Counted from the stretch's first letter, positions 11,787-25,404 are shown. The stretch is DNA of 64,000 nucleotides from Megachile rotundata (GCF_050947335.1 NW_027473742.1:96510-160509); one strand, 5' to 3'. A program made the numbers and translations. The notes: generated by a model not told the origin, from the letters alone.

Positions 11787-14767
11787 CGATCATATAAGCA
11801 TAATATGGCTAATAATATGAGTTAGATTGATAATAATAAGAGAAATGAGTATACTAATTGTAGTTCTATCGATCATATCTGCATAATATGGTTAATAATA
11901 TGAGTTAGATTGATAACTATAAGAGTAATAAGTATAGTAAATGTCGTGCTATCGATCATATCTGCATAATATGGTTAATAATATGAGTTAGATTCATAAT
12001 AATAAGAGTAATAAGTATAGTAATTGTCGTTCTATCGATCACATAAGCATAATATGGCTAACAATATGAGTTAGATTGATAACAATGAGAGTAATAAGTA
12101 TAGTAATTGTCGTTCTATCGATCATATGAGCATAATATGGTTAATAATATGAGTTAGATTGATAATAGTAAGTGTAATGAGTATAGTAATTGTCGTTCTG
12201 TCGATCATATAAGCATAATATGGCTAATAATATGAGTTAGATTGATAATAATAAGGGAAATGAATATAGTAATTGTCGTTCTATCGATCATATAAGCTTA
12301 ATATGGCTAATAATATGAGTTAGATTGATAATAATAAGAGTAAGGAGTATACTAATTGTAGTTCTATCGATCATATCTGCATATTATGGTTAATAATATG
12401 AGTTAGATTGATAACAGTTAGTGTAATAAGTATAGTAATTGTCGTTCTATCGATCATATAAGCATAATATGGCTAATAATATGAGTTAGATTGATAATAG
12501 TGAGTGTAATAAGTATAGTAATTGTCGTTCTATCGATCATATAAGCATAATATGGCTAATAATATGAGTTAAATTGATAATAATAAGAGTAAGGAGTATA
12601 CTAATTGTAGTTCTATCGATCATGTCTGCATAATATGGTTAATAATATGAGTTAGATTGACAACAATAAGAGTAATAAGTATAGTAAATGTCGTGCTATC
12701 GATCATATCTGCATAATATGGTTAATAATATGAGTTACATTGATAATAGTGAGTGTAATAAGTATAGTAATTGTCGTTCTATCGATCATATAAGCATAAT
12801 ATGGCTAATAATATGAGTTAGATTGATAATAGTGAGTGTAATAAGTATAGTAATTGTCGTTCTATCGATCACATAAGCATAATATGGCTAATGATATGAG
12901 TTAGATTGATAATAATAAGAGTAATAGGTATAGTAATTATCGTTCTACCGATCATATAAGCATAATATGGCTAATAATATGAGTTAGATTGTTAATAATA
13001 AGAGTAATAAGTATATTAATTGTCGTCCTATCGATCATATCTGCATAATATGGTTAATAATATGAGTTAGATTGATAATAGTGAGTGTAATAAGTATAGT
13101 AATTGTCGTTCTATCGATCATATTAGCATAATATGGCTAATAATATGAGTTAGGCTGATAATAATGAGAGTAATAAGTATAGTAATTGTCGTTCTGTCGA
13201 TCATATAAGCATAATATGGCTAATAATATGAATTAGATTGATAATAATAAGAGAAATGTATATAGTAATTGTCGTTCTATCGATCATATTAGCATAATAT
13301 GGTTAATAATATGAGCTAGATTGATAATAATAAGAGTAATGAGTATAGTAATTGTCGTTCTATCGTTCATATAAGCATAATATGGCTAATAATATGAGTT
13401 AGGCTGATGATAATAGGGGTAATGAGTATAGTAATTGTCGTTCTATCGATCACATAAGCATAATATGGCTAATGATATGAGTTAGATTGATAATAATAAG
13501 AGTAATAGGTATAGTAATTATCGTTCTACCGATCATATAAGCATAATATGGCTAATAATATGAGTTAGATTGTTAATAATAAGAGTAATAAGTATATTAA
13601 TTGTCGTCCTATCGATCATATAAGCATAATATGGCTAACAATATGAGTTAGATTGATAATAATAAGAGTAATGAGTATAGTAATTGTCGTTCTATCGATC
13701 ATATAAGCATAATATGGCTAATAATATGAGTTAGATTGATAATAATAAGAGAAATGAGTATACTAATTGTAGTTCTATCGATCATATCTGCATAATATGG
13801 TTAATAATATGAGTTAGATTGATAACTATAAGAGTAATAAGTATAGTAAATGTCGTGCTATCGATCATATCTGCATAATATGGTTAATAATATGAGTTAG
13901 ATTCATAATAATAAGAGTAATAAGTATAGTAATTGTCGTTCTATCGATCACATAAGCATAATATGGCTAACAATATGAGTTAGATTGATAACAATGAGAG
14001 TAATAAGTATAGTAATTGTCGTTCTATCGATCATATGAGCATAATATGGTTAATAATATGAGTTAGATTGATAATAGTAAGTGTAATGAGTATAGTAATT
14101 GTCGTTCTGTCGATCATATAAGCATAATATGGCTAATAATATGAGTTGGGCCGATAATAATAAGAGTAATGAGTATAGTAATTGTCGTTCTATCGATCAT
14201 ATTTGCATAATATGGTTAATAATATGAGTTAGATTGATAACAGTGAGTGTAATAAGTATAGTAATTGTCGTTCTGTCGATCATATAAGCATAATATGGCT
14301 AATAATATGAGTTAGATTGATAATAATAAGGGAAATGAATATAGTAATTGTCGTTCTATCGATCATATAAGCTTAATATGGCTAATAATATGAGTTAGAT
14401 TGATAATAATAAGAGTAAGGAGTATACTAATTGTAGTTCTATCGATCATATCTGCATATTATGGTTAATAATATGAGTTAGATTGATAACAGTTAGTGTA
14501 ATAAGTATAGTAATTGTCGTTCTATCGATCATATAAGCATAATATGGCTAATAATATGAGTTAGATTGATAATAGTGAGTGTAATAAGTATAGTAATTGT
14601 CGTTCTATCGATCATATAAGCATAATATGGCTAATAATATGAGTTAAATTGATAATAATAAGAGTAAGGAGTATACTAATTGTAGTTCTATCGATCATGT
14701 CTGCATAATATGGTTAATAATATGAGTTAGATTGACAACAATAAGAGTAATAAGTATAGTAAATGTC
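11787..14767 (+). repeat. 36-monomer segment repeated 63 monomers downstream, copy 2
   Basis: This is the second copy of 6558-9538. Just before it, the monomer at 11704-11786 is chimeric. Its first half (CACATAAGC and GGCTAACAATATG) comes from one variant, and its second half (GACAACAATAAGAG, then AAATGTCGTTC) from another. The crossover lies in the shared core. The segment between the two copies (9539-11786) is assembled from pieces of the same HOR family plus the TCGTTCGATCGATC monomers near 11040. Confidence 0.8.
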
Positions 14768-16018
14768 GTGCTATCGATCATATCTGCATAATATGGTTAA
14801 TAATATGAGTTAGATTGATAATAGTGAGTGTAATAAGTATAGTAATTGTCGTTCTATCGATCATATAAGCATAATATGGCTAATAATATGAGTTAGATTG
14901 ATAATAGTGAGTGTAATAAGTATAGTAATTGTCGTTCTATCGATCATATAAGCATAATATGGCTAATAATATGAGTTAAATTGATAATAATAAGAGTAAG
15001 GAGTATACTAATTGTAGTTCTATCGATCATGTCTGCATAATATGGTTAATAATATGAGTTAGATTGACAACAATAAGAGTAATAAGTATAGTAAATGTCG
15101 TGCTATCGATCATATCTGCATAATATGGTTAATAATATGAGTTAGATTGATAATAGTGAGTGTAATAAGTATAGTAATTGTCGTTCTATCGATCATATTA
15201 GCATAATATGCCTAATAATATGAGTTAGGCTGATAATAATGAGAGTAATAAGTATAGTAATTGTCGTTCTGTCGATCATATAAGCATAATATAGCTAATA
15301 ATATGAGTTAGATCGATAATAATAAGAGCAATAAGTGTAGTAAATGTCATGCTATCGATCATATCCGCATAATATGGTCAATAATATGAGTTAGATTGAT
15401 AATAGTGAGTGTAATAGGTATAGAAATTGTCGTTCTATCGATCATATTAGTATAATATGTTAATAATATGAGTTAGATTGATTATAATAAGAGAAATGAG
15501 TATAGTCATTGTCGTTCGATCGATCATATAAGCATAATATGGCTAATAATATGAGTAAGATTGATAATAATAAGAGAAGTGAGTATAGTCATTGTCGTTC
15601 GATCGATCATATAAGCATAATATGGCTAATAATATGAGTAAGATTGATAATAATAAGAGAAGTGAGTATAGTCATTGTCGTTCGATCGATCATATAAGCA
15701 TAATATGGCTAATGATATGAGTTAGATTGATAATAGTGAGTGTAATAAGTATAGTAATAGTCGTTCTATCGATCATATAAGCATAATATGGCTAATAATA
15801 TGAGTTAAATTGATAATAATAAGAGTAAGGAGTATACTAATTGTAGTTCTATCGATCATGTCTGCATAATATGGTTAATAATATGAGTTAGATTGACAAC
15901 AATAAGAGTAATAAGTATAGTAAATGTCGTTCTATCGATCATATAAGCATAATATGGCTAATAATATGAGTTAGATTGATAATAATAAGAGAAATGAGTA
16001 TACTAATTGTAGTTCTAT
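14692..16018 (+). repeat. 16-monomer tandem unit, copy 1 (1327 bp)
   Basis: This is repeated immediately downstream at 16019-17346. Both copies begin with the CATGTCTGC + GACAACAATAAG monomer and include GCATAATATGCC, GATCGATAATAATAAGAG, CATATCCGC + GGTCAATAATATG and the CGATCGATC monomers. Copy 1 is one base short of 16 x 83 = 1328 because a G is missing near 15459 (TATAATATGTTAATAATATG). Confidence 0.86.
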
Positions 16019-17346
16019 CGATCATGTCTGCATAATATGGTTAATAATATGAGTTAGATTGACAACAATAAGAGTAATAAGTATAGTAAATGTCGTGCTA
16101 TCGATCATATCTGCATAATATGGTTAATAATATGAGTTAGATTGATAATAGTGAGTGTAATAAGTATAGTAATTGTCGTTCTATCGATCATATAAGCATA
16201 ATATGGCTAATAATATGAGTTAGATTGATAATAGTGAGTGTAATAAGTATAGTAATTGTCGTTCTATCGATCATATAAGCATAATATGGCTAATAATATG
16301 AGTTAAATTGATAATAATAAGAGTAAGGAGTATACTAATTGTAGTTCTATCGATCATGTCTGCATAATATGGTTAATAATATGAGTTAGATTGACAACAA
16401 TAAGAGTAATAAGTATAGTAAATGTCGTGCTATCGATCATATCTGCATAATATGGTTAATAATATGAGTTAGATTGATAATAGTGAGTGTAATAAGTATA
16501 GTAATTGTCGTTCTATCGATCATATTAGCATAATATGCCTAATAATATGAGTTAGGCTGATAATAATGAGAGTAATAAGTATAGTAATTGTCGTTCTGTC
16601 GATCATATAAGCATAATATAGCTAATAATATGAGTTAGATCGATAATAATAAGAGCAATAAGTGTAGTAAATGTCATGCTATCGATCATATCCGCATAAT
16701 ATGGTCAATAATATGAGTTAGATTGATAATAGTGAGTGTAATAGGTATAGAAATTGTCGTTCTATCGATCATATTAGTATAATATGGTTAATAATATGAG
16801 TTAGATTGATTATAATAAGAGAAATGAGTATAGTCATTGTCGTTCGATCGATCATATAAGCATAATATGGCTAATAATATGAGTAAGATTGATAATAATA
16901 AGAGAAGTGAGTATAGTCATTGTCGTTCGATCGATCATATAAGCATAATATGGCTAATAATATGAGTAAGATTGATAATAATAAGAGAAGTGAGTATAGT
17001 CATTGTCGTTCGATCGATCATATAAGCATAATATGGCTAATGATATGAGTTAGATTGATAATAGTGAGTGTAATAAGTATAGTAATAGTCGTTCTATCGA
17101 TCATATAAGCATAATATGGCTAATAATATGAGTTAAATTGATAATAATAAGAGTAAGGAGTATACTAATTGTAGTTCTATCGATCATGTCTGCATAATAT
17201 GGTTAATAATATGAGTTAGATTGACAACAATAAGAGTAATAAGTATAGTAAATGTCGTTCTATCGATCATATAAGCATAATATGGCTAATAATATGAGTT
17301 AGATTGATAATAATAAGAGAAATGAGTATACTAATTGTAGTTCTAT
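16019..17346 (+). repeat. 16-monomer tandem unit, copy 2 (1328 bp)
   Basis: This is the second copy of 14692-16018, full length without the 1-bp deletion. It ends where the following monomer switches from CATGTCTGC/GACAACAATAAG to CATATCTGC/GATAACTATAAG. Confidence 0.86.
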
Positions 17347-20250
17347 CGATCATATCTGCATAATATGGTTAATAATATGAGTTAGATTGATAACTATAAG
17401 AGTAATAAGTATAGTAAATGTCGTGCTATCGATCATATCTGCATAATATGGTTAATAATATGAGTTAGATTCATAATAATAAGAGTAATAAGTATAGTAA
17501 TTGTCGTTCTATCGATCACATAAGCATAATATGGCTAACAATATGAGTTAGATTGATAACAATGAGAGTAATAAGTATAGTAATTGTCGTTCTATCGATC
17601 ATATGAGCATAATATGGTTAATAATATGAGTTAGATTGATAATAGTAAGTGTAATGAGTATAGTAATTGTCGTTCTGTCGATCATATAAGCATAATATGG
17701 CTAATAATATGAGTTAGATTGATAATAATAAGGGAAATGAATATAGTAATTGTCGTTCTATCGATCATATAAGCTTAATATGGCTAATAATATGAGTTAG
17801 ATTGATAATAATAAGAGTAAGGAGTATACTAATTGTAGTTCTATCGATCATATCTGCATATTATGGTTAATAATATGAGTTAGATTGATAACAGTTAGTG
17901 TAATAAGTATAGTAATTGTCGTTCTATCGATCATATAAGCATAATATGGCTAATAATATGAGTTAGATTGATAATAGTGAGTGTAAGAAGTATAGTAATT
18001 GTCGTTCTATCGATCATATAAGCATAATATGGCTAATAATATGAGTTAAATTGATAATAATAAGAGTAAGGAGTATACTAATTGTAGTTCTATCGATCAT
18101 GTCTGCATAATATGGTTAATAATATGAGTTAGATTGACAACAATAAGAGTAATAAGTATAGTAAATGTCGTGCTATCGATCATATCTGCATAATATGGTT
18201 AATAATATGAGTTAGATTGATAATAGTGAGTGTAATAAGTATAGTAATTGTCGTTCTATCGATCATATAAGCATAATATGGCTAATAATATGAGTTAGAT
18301 TGATAATAGTGAGTGTAATAAGTATAGTAATTGTCGTTCTATCGATCACATAAGCATAATATGGCTAATGATATGAGTTAGATTGATAATAATAAGAGTA
18401 ATAGGTATAGTAATTATCGTTCTACCGATCATATAAGCATAATATGGCTAATAATATGAGTTAGATTGTTAATAATAAGAGTAATAAGTATATTAATTGT
18501 CGTCCTATCGATCATATCTGCATAATATGGTTAATAATATGAGTTAGATTGATAATAGTGAGTGTAATAAGTATAGTAATTGTCGTTCTATCGATCATAT
18601 TAGCATAATATGGCTAATAATATGAGTTAGGCTGATAATAATGAGAGTAATAAGTATAGTAATTGTCGTTCTGTCGATCATATAAGCATAATATGGTTAA
18701 TAATATGAGCTAGATTGATAATAATAAGAGTAATGAGTATAGTAATTGTCGTTCTATCGTTCATATAAGCATAATATGGCTAATAATATGAGTTAGGCTG
18801 ATGATAATAGGGGTAATGAGTATAGTAATTGTCGTTCTATCGATCACATAAGCATAATATGGCTAATGATATGAGTTAGATTGATAATAATAAGAGTAAT
18901 AGGTATAGTAATTATCGTTCTACCGATCATATAAGCATAATATGGCTAATAATATGAGTTAGATTGTTAATAATGAGAGTAATAAGTATATTAATTGTCG
19001 TCCTATCGATCATATAAGCATAATATGGCTAACAATATGAGTTAGATTGATAATAATAAGAGTAATGAGTATAGTAATTGTCGTTCTATCGATCATATAA
19101 GCATAATATGGCTAATAATATGAGTTAGATTGATAATAATAAGAGAAATGAGTATAGTAATTGTCGTTCTATCGATCGTATTTGCATAATATGGTTAATA
19201 ATATGAGTTAGATTGATAACAGTGAGTGTAATAAGTATAGTAATTGTCGTTCTGTCGATCATATAAGCATAATATAGCTAATAATATGAGTTAGATCGAT
19301 AATAATAAGAGCAATAAGTGTAGTAAATGTCATGCTATCGATCATATCCGCATAATATGGTCAATAATATGAGTTAGATTGATAACTATAAGAGTAATAA
19401 GTATAGTAAATGTCGTGCTATCGATCATATCTGCATAATATGGTTAATAATATGAGTTAGATTCATAATAATAAGAGTAATAAGTATAGTAATTGTCGTT
19501 CTATCGATCACATAAGCATAATATGGCTAACAATATGAGTTAGATTGATAACAATGAGAGTAATAAGTATAGTAATTGTCGTTCTATCGATCATATGAGC
19601 ATAATATGGTTAATAATATGAGTTAGATTGATAATAGTAAGTGTAATGAGTATAGTAATTGTCGTTCTGTCGATCATATAAGCATAATATGGCTAATAAT
19701 ATGAGTTGGGCCGATAATAATAAGAGTAATGAGTATAGTAATTGTCGTTCTATCGATCATATTTGCATAATATGGTTAATAATATGAGTTAGATTGATAA
19801 CAGTGAGTGTAATAAGTATAGTAATTGTCGTTCTGTCGATCATATAAGCATAATATGGCTAATAATATGAGTTAGATTGATAATAATAAGGAAATGAATA
19901 TAGTAATTGTCGTTCTATCGATCATATAAGCTTAATATGGCTAATAATATGAGTTAGATTGATAATAATAAGAGTAAGGAGTATACTAATTGTAGTTCTA
20001 TCGATCATATCTGCATATTATGGTTAATAATATGAGTTAGATTGATAACAGTTAGTGTAATAAGTATAGTAATTGTCGTTCTATCGATCATATAAGCATA
20101 ATATGGCTAATAATATGAGTTAGATTGATAATAGTGAGTGTAATAAGTATAGTAATTGTCGTTCTATCGATCATATAAGCATAATATGGCTAATAATATG
20201 AGTTAAATTGATAATAATAAGAGTAAGGAGTATACTAATTGTAGTTCTAT

Positions 20251-21578
20251 CGATCATGTCTGCATAATATGGTTAATAATATGAGTTAGATTGACAACAA
20301 TAAGAGTAATAAGTATAGTAAATGTCGTGCTATCGATCATATCTGCATAATATGGTTAATAATATGAGTTAGATTGATAATAGTGAGTGTAATAAGTATA
20401 GTAATTGTCGTTCTATCGATCATATAAGCATAATATGGCTAATAATATGAGTTAGATTGATAATAGTGAGTGTAATAAGTATAGTAATTGTCGTTCTATC
20501 GATCATATAAGCATAATATGGCTAATAATATGAGTTAAATTGATAATAATAAGAGTAAGGAGTATACTAATTGTAGTTCTATCGATCATGTCTGCATAAT
20601 ATGGTTAATAATATGAGTTAGATTGACAACAATAAGAGTAATAAGTATAGTAAATGTCGTGCTATCGATCATATCTGCATAATATGGTTAATAATATGAG
20701 TTAGATTGATAATAGTGAGTGTAATAAGTATAGTAATTGTCGTTCTATCGATCATATTAGCATAATATGCCTAATAATATGAGTTAGGCTGATAATAATG
20801 AGAGTAATAAGTATAGTAATTGTCGTTCTGTCGATCATATAAGCATAATATAGCTAATAATATGAGTTAGATCGATAATAATAAGAGCAATAAGTGTAGT
20901 AAATGTCATGCTATCGATCATATCCGCATAATATGGTCAATAATATGAGTTAGATTGATAATAGTGAGTGTAATAGGTATAGAAATTGTCGTTCTATCGA
21001 TCATATTAGTATAATATGGTTAATAATATGAGTTAGATTGATTATAATAAGAGAAATGAGTATAGTCATTGTCGTTCGATCGATCATATAAGCATAATAT
21101 GGCTAATAATATGAGTAAGATTGATAATAATAAGAGAAGTGAGTATAGTCATTGTCGTTCGATCGATCATATAAGCATAATATGGCTAATAATATGAGTA
21201 AGATTGATAATAATAAGAGAAGTGAGTATAGTCATTGTCGTTCGATCGATCATATAAGCATAATATGGCTAATGATATGAGTTAGATTGATAATAGTGAG
21301 TGTAATAAGTATAGTAATAGTCGTTCTATCGATCATATAAGCATAATATGGCTAATAATATGAGTTAAATTGATAATAATAAGAGTAAGGAGTATACTAA
21401 TTGTAGTTCTATCGATCATGTCTGCATAATATGGTTAATAATATGAGTTAGATTGACAACAATAAGAGTAATAAGTATAGTAAATGTCGTTCTATCGATC
21501 ATATAAGCATAATATGGCTAATAATATGAGTTAGATTGATAATAATAAGAGAAATGAGTATACTAATTGTAGTTCTAT
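20251..21578 (+). repeat. 16-monomer tandem unit, copy 3 (1328 bp)
   Basis: This is the same unit as 14692-16018, re-duplicated as part of the 4.5-kb segment. It has the full 1328-bp length, with CGATCATGTC starts at 20251 and 21579. The deletion near 15459 is absent here, so that deletion arose after the large duplication or is a local error. Confidence 0.85.
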
Positions 21579-22906
21579 CGATCATGTCTGCATAATATGG
21601 TTAATAATATGAGTTAGATTGACAACAATAAGAGTAATAAGTATAGTAAATGTCGTGCTATCGATCATATCTGCATAATATGGTTAATAATATGAGTTAG
21701 ATTGATAATAGTGAGTGTAATAAGTATAGTAATTGTCGTTCTATCGATCATATAAGCATAATATGGCTAATAATATGAGTTAGATTGATAATAGTGAGTG
21801 TAATAAGTATAGTAATTGTCGTTCTATCGATCATATAAGCATAATATGGCTAATAATATGAGTTAAATTGATAATAATAAGAGTAAGGAGTATACTAATT
21901 GTAGTTCTATCGATCATGTCTGCATAATATGGTTAATAATATGAGTTAGATTGACAACAATAAGAGTAATAAGTATAGTAAATGTCGTGCTATCGATCAT
22001 ATCTGCATAATATGGTTAATAATATGAGTTAGATTGATAATAGTGAGTGTAATAAGTATAGTAATTGTCGTTCTATCGATCATATTAGCATAATATGCCT
22101 AATAATATGAGTTAGGCTGATAATAATGAGAGTAATAAGTATAGTAATTGTCGTTCTGTCGATCATATAAGCATAATATAGCTAATAATATGAGTTAGAT
22201 CGATAATAATAAGAGCAATAAGTGTAGTAAATGTCATGCTATCGATCATATCCGCATAATATGGTCAATAATATGAGTTAGATTGATAATAGTGAGTGTA
22301 ATAGGTATAGAAATTGTCGTTCTATCGATCATATTAGTATAATATGGTTAATAATATGAGTTAGATTGATTATAATAAGAGAAATGAGTATAGTCATTGT
22401 CGTTCGATCGATCATATAAGCATAATATGGCTAATAATATGAGTAAGATTGATAATAATAAGAGAAGTGAGTATAGTCATTGTCGTTCGATCGATCATAT
22501 AAGCATAATATGGCTAATAATATGAGTAAGATTGATAATAATAAGAGAAGTGAGTATAGTCATTGTCGTTCGATCGATCATATAAGCATAATATGGCTAA
22601 TGATATGAGTTAGATTGATAATAGTGAGTGTAATAAGTATAGTAATAGTCGTTCTATCGATCATATAAGCATAATATGGCTAATAATATGAGTTAAATTG
22701 ATAATAATAAGAGTAAGGAGTATACTAATTGTAGTTCTATCGATCATGTCTGCATAATATGGTTAATAATATGAGTTAGATTGACAACAATAAGAGTAAT
22801 AAGTATAGTAAATGTCGTTCTATCGATCATATAAGCATAATATGGCTAATAATATGAGTTAGATTGATAATAATAAGAGAAATGAGTATACTAATTGTAG
22901 TTCTAT
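21579..22906 (+). repeat. 16-monomer tandem unit, copy 4 (1328 bp)
   Basis: This is the second member of the downstream 16-mer pair. The next monomer begins at 22907 with CATATCTGC/GATAACTATAAG, exactly as after copy 2. Confidence 0.85.
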
Positions 22907-23894
22907 CGATCATATCTGCATAATATGGTTAATAATATGAGTTAGATTGATAACTATAAGAGTAATAAGTATAGTAAATGTCGTGCTATCGATCATATCT
23001 GCATAATATGGTTAATAATATGAGTTAGATTCATAATAATAAGAGTAATAAGTATAGTAATTGTCGTTCTATCGATCACATAAGCATAATATGGCTAACA
23101 ATATGAGTTAGATTGATAACAATGAGAGTAATAAGTATAGTAATTGTCGTTCTATCGATCATATGAGCATAATATGGTTAATAATATGAGTTAGATTGAT
23201 AATAGTAAGTGTAATGAGTATAGTAATTGTCGTTCTGTCGATCATATAAGCATAATATGGCTAATAATATGAGTTAGATTGATAATAATAAGGGAAATGA
23301 ATATAGTAATTGTCGTTCTATCGATCATATAAGCTTAATATGGCTAATAATATGAGTTAGATTGATAATAATAAGAGTAAGGAGTATACTAATTGTAGTT
23401 CTATCGATCATATCTGCATATTATGGTTAATAATATGAGTTAGATTGATAACAGTTAGTGTAATAAGTATAGTAATTGTCGTTCTATCGATCATATAAGC
23501 ATAATATGGCTAATAATATGAGTTAGATTGATAATAGTGAGTGTAAGAAGTATAGTAATTGTCGTTCTATCGATCATATAAGCATAATATGGCTAATAAT
23601 ATGAGTTAAATTGATAATAATAAGAGTAAGGAGTATACTAATTGTAGTTCTATCGATCATGTCTGCATAATATGGTTAATAATATGAGTTAGATTGACAA
23701 CAATAAGAGTAATAAGTATAGTAAATGTCGTGCTATCGATCATATCTGCATAATATGGTTAATAATATGAGTTAGATTGATAATAGTGAGTGTAATAAGT
23801 ATAGTAATTGTCGTTCTATCGATCATATAAGCATAATATGGCTAATAATATGAGTTAGATTGATAATAGTGAGTGTAATAAGTATAGTAATTGT

Positions 23895-23994
23895 NNNNNN
23901 NNNNNNNNNNNNNNNNNNNNNNNNNNNNNNNNNNNNNNNNNNNNNNNNNNNNNNNNNNNNNNNNNNNNNNNNNNNNNNNNNNNNNNNNNNNNNN
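23895..23994. other. Assembly gap of 100 N
   Basis: Exactly 100 N. The left flank stops at monomer position 75 (ending AATTGT) and the right flank resumes at position 6 (ATATAAGC). An in-phase array would therefore be missing 13 bases plus an unknown multiple of 83. The round number 100 does not fit that (100 is 17 modulo 83), so it looks like a placeholder for unknown length. The satellite subfamily changes across the gap. Confidence 0.97.
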
Positions 23995-25404
23995 ATATAA
24001 GCATAATATGGCTAATAATATGAGTTAGATTGATAATAATAACAGTAAACAAGTATAGTAAATTGTCGTTCTATCGATAATATAAGCATAATATGGCTAA
24101 TAATATGAGTTGGGATTGATAATACTAAGAGTAGTGAGTATAGTAATTCTCGTTCTATCGATCATATAAGCCATAATATGGCTAATAATATGAGTTAGAT
24201 TGATAATAATAAGAGTGATAAGTATCGTAATTGTCGTTCTATCGATCATATAAGCATAATATGGCTAATAATATGAGTTAGATTGATAATACTAAGAGTA
24301 GTGAGTATAGTAATTCTCGTTCTATCGATCATATAAGCATAATATGGGCTAATAATATGAGTTAGATTAATATTAATAAGAGTAATGAGTATAGTAATTG
24401 TAGTTCTATCGATCATTTAAGCATAATATGGCTAATAATATGAGTTAGATTGATTAATAAATAACAGTAATAAGTATAGTAATTGTCGTTCTTATCGATA
24501 ATATAACCATAATATGGCTAATAATATGAGTTAGATTGATAATACTAAGAGTAGTGAGTATAGTAATTCTCGTTCTATCGAACATATATGCCATAATATG
24601 GCTAATAATATGAGTTAGATTGATAATAATAAGAGTAATAAACTACAGTAATTGTCGTTCTATCGATCATATAAGCATAATAAGGCTAATAATATGAGTT
24701 AGAGTGATAATACTAAGAGTAGTGAGTATAGTAATTCTCATTCTATCGATCATATAAGCATAATATGGCTAATAATAATGAGTTAGATTGATAATAATAA
24801 GAGTAATGAGTATAGTAATTGTAGTTCTATCGATCATTTAAGCATAATATGGCTAATAATATGAGTTAGATTGATAATAATAAGACTAATGAGTATAGTA
24901 ATTGAAGTTTCTATCGATCAATCTGCATAATATGGTTAATAATATGAGTTAGATTGATAATAATAACAGTAATAAGTATAGTAATTGTCGTTCTATCGAT
25001 CATTTAAGCATAATATGGGTAATAATATGAGTCAGATTGATAATAATAACAGTAATAAGTATAGTAAATGTCGTTCTATCGATAATATAAGCATAATATT
25101 GCTAATAATATGAGTTAGATTGATAATACTAAGAGCAGTGAGTATAGTAGTTCTCGTTCTATCGATCATATAAGCATAATATGGCTAATAATATGAGTTA
25201 GATTGATAATAATAAGAGTAATAAGTATAGTAATTGTCGTTCTATCGATCATATAACCATAATATGGCTAATAATATGAGTTAGATTGATAATACTAAGA
25301 GTAGTGAGTATAGTAATTCTCGTTCTATCGATCATATAAGCATAATATGGCTAATAATATGAGTTAGATTGATAATAATAAGAGTAATGAGTATAGTAAT
25401 TGGT
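23995..25404 (+). other. Indel-rich zone next to the gap (probable low-quality contig end)
   Basis: Fourteen indel events occur in 1.4 kb. Single-base insertions lie near 24049, 24060, 24114, 24171, 24348, 24455, 24461, 24493, 24591, 24641, 24777, 24910 and 25403, and one base is lost near 24920. Every insertion doubles or extends the neighbouring base (GG to GGG, GC to GCC, AA to AAA). One substitution is also seen near 24374. The corresponding monomers at about 26.3-27.8 kb have the regular 83-bp length. The rest of the window shows only three independent indels. The pattern fits uncorrected long-read sequence at a contig end better than real divergence. Confidence 0.85.

Larger units (their letters stand above)
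13821..18334 (+). repeat. 4.5-kb segment repeated 67 monomers downstream, copy 1
   Basis: This matches 19381-23894 at displacements of 5559-5560 bp, which is 67 x 83 = 5561 less the two private 1-bp deletions (near 15459 in this copy and near 19890 in the other). Landmarks: GAGTTGGGCCGAT at 14143 and 19703, GATCGATAATAATAAGAG at 15311 and 20870 and at 16638 and 22198, and GTGTAAGAAG at 17981 and 23541. It contains the 16-mer tandem pair. Confidence 0.85.
1..23894 (+). repeat. Left satellite block (subfamily L), about 288 monomers
   Basis: This block has 287 complete monomers, and the last one starts at 23820 and stops after 75 bp at the gap. Recurrent variants here are CATATCTGC with GGTTAATAATATG, GACAACAATAAG, AAATGTCGTGCTAT, AAGCTTAATATGG, GCATATTATGG, GAGTTAGGCTGAT and GAGTTGGGCCGAT. 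These are rare or absent right of the gap. Only two 1-bp length changes were found: a missing G near 15459 and a missing G near 19890. All other spacings are exact multiples of 83. The first 664 bp are eight monomers that do not belong to the 34-mer duplication that follows. Confidence 0.93.
19381..23894 (+). repeat. 4.5-kb segment repeated 67 monomers downstream, copy 2
   Basis: This is the second copy of 13821-18334 and is cut off by the N gap. The monomer at its left edge is chimeric. Up to about 19370 it carries CATGCTATCG, CATATCCGC and GGTCAATAATATG, and from 19381 it carries GATAACTATAAG. The breakpoint therefore lies within the invariant core, in register. A private 1-bp deletion near 19890 (AAGGAAATG instead of AAGGGAAATG) postdates the duplication. 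Confidence 0.85.

Noticed and set aside
23855..24052. A 65-codon open frame on the minus strand
   Set aside because: It exists only because it runs through the 100 N, which hide stop codons. Both ends are satellite monomers in non-coding phase.
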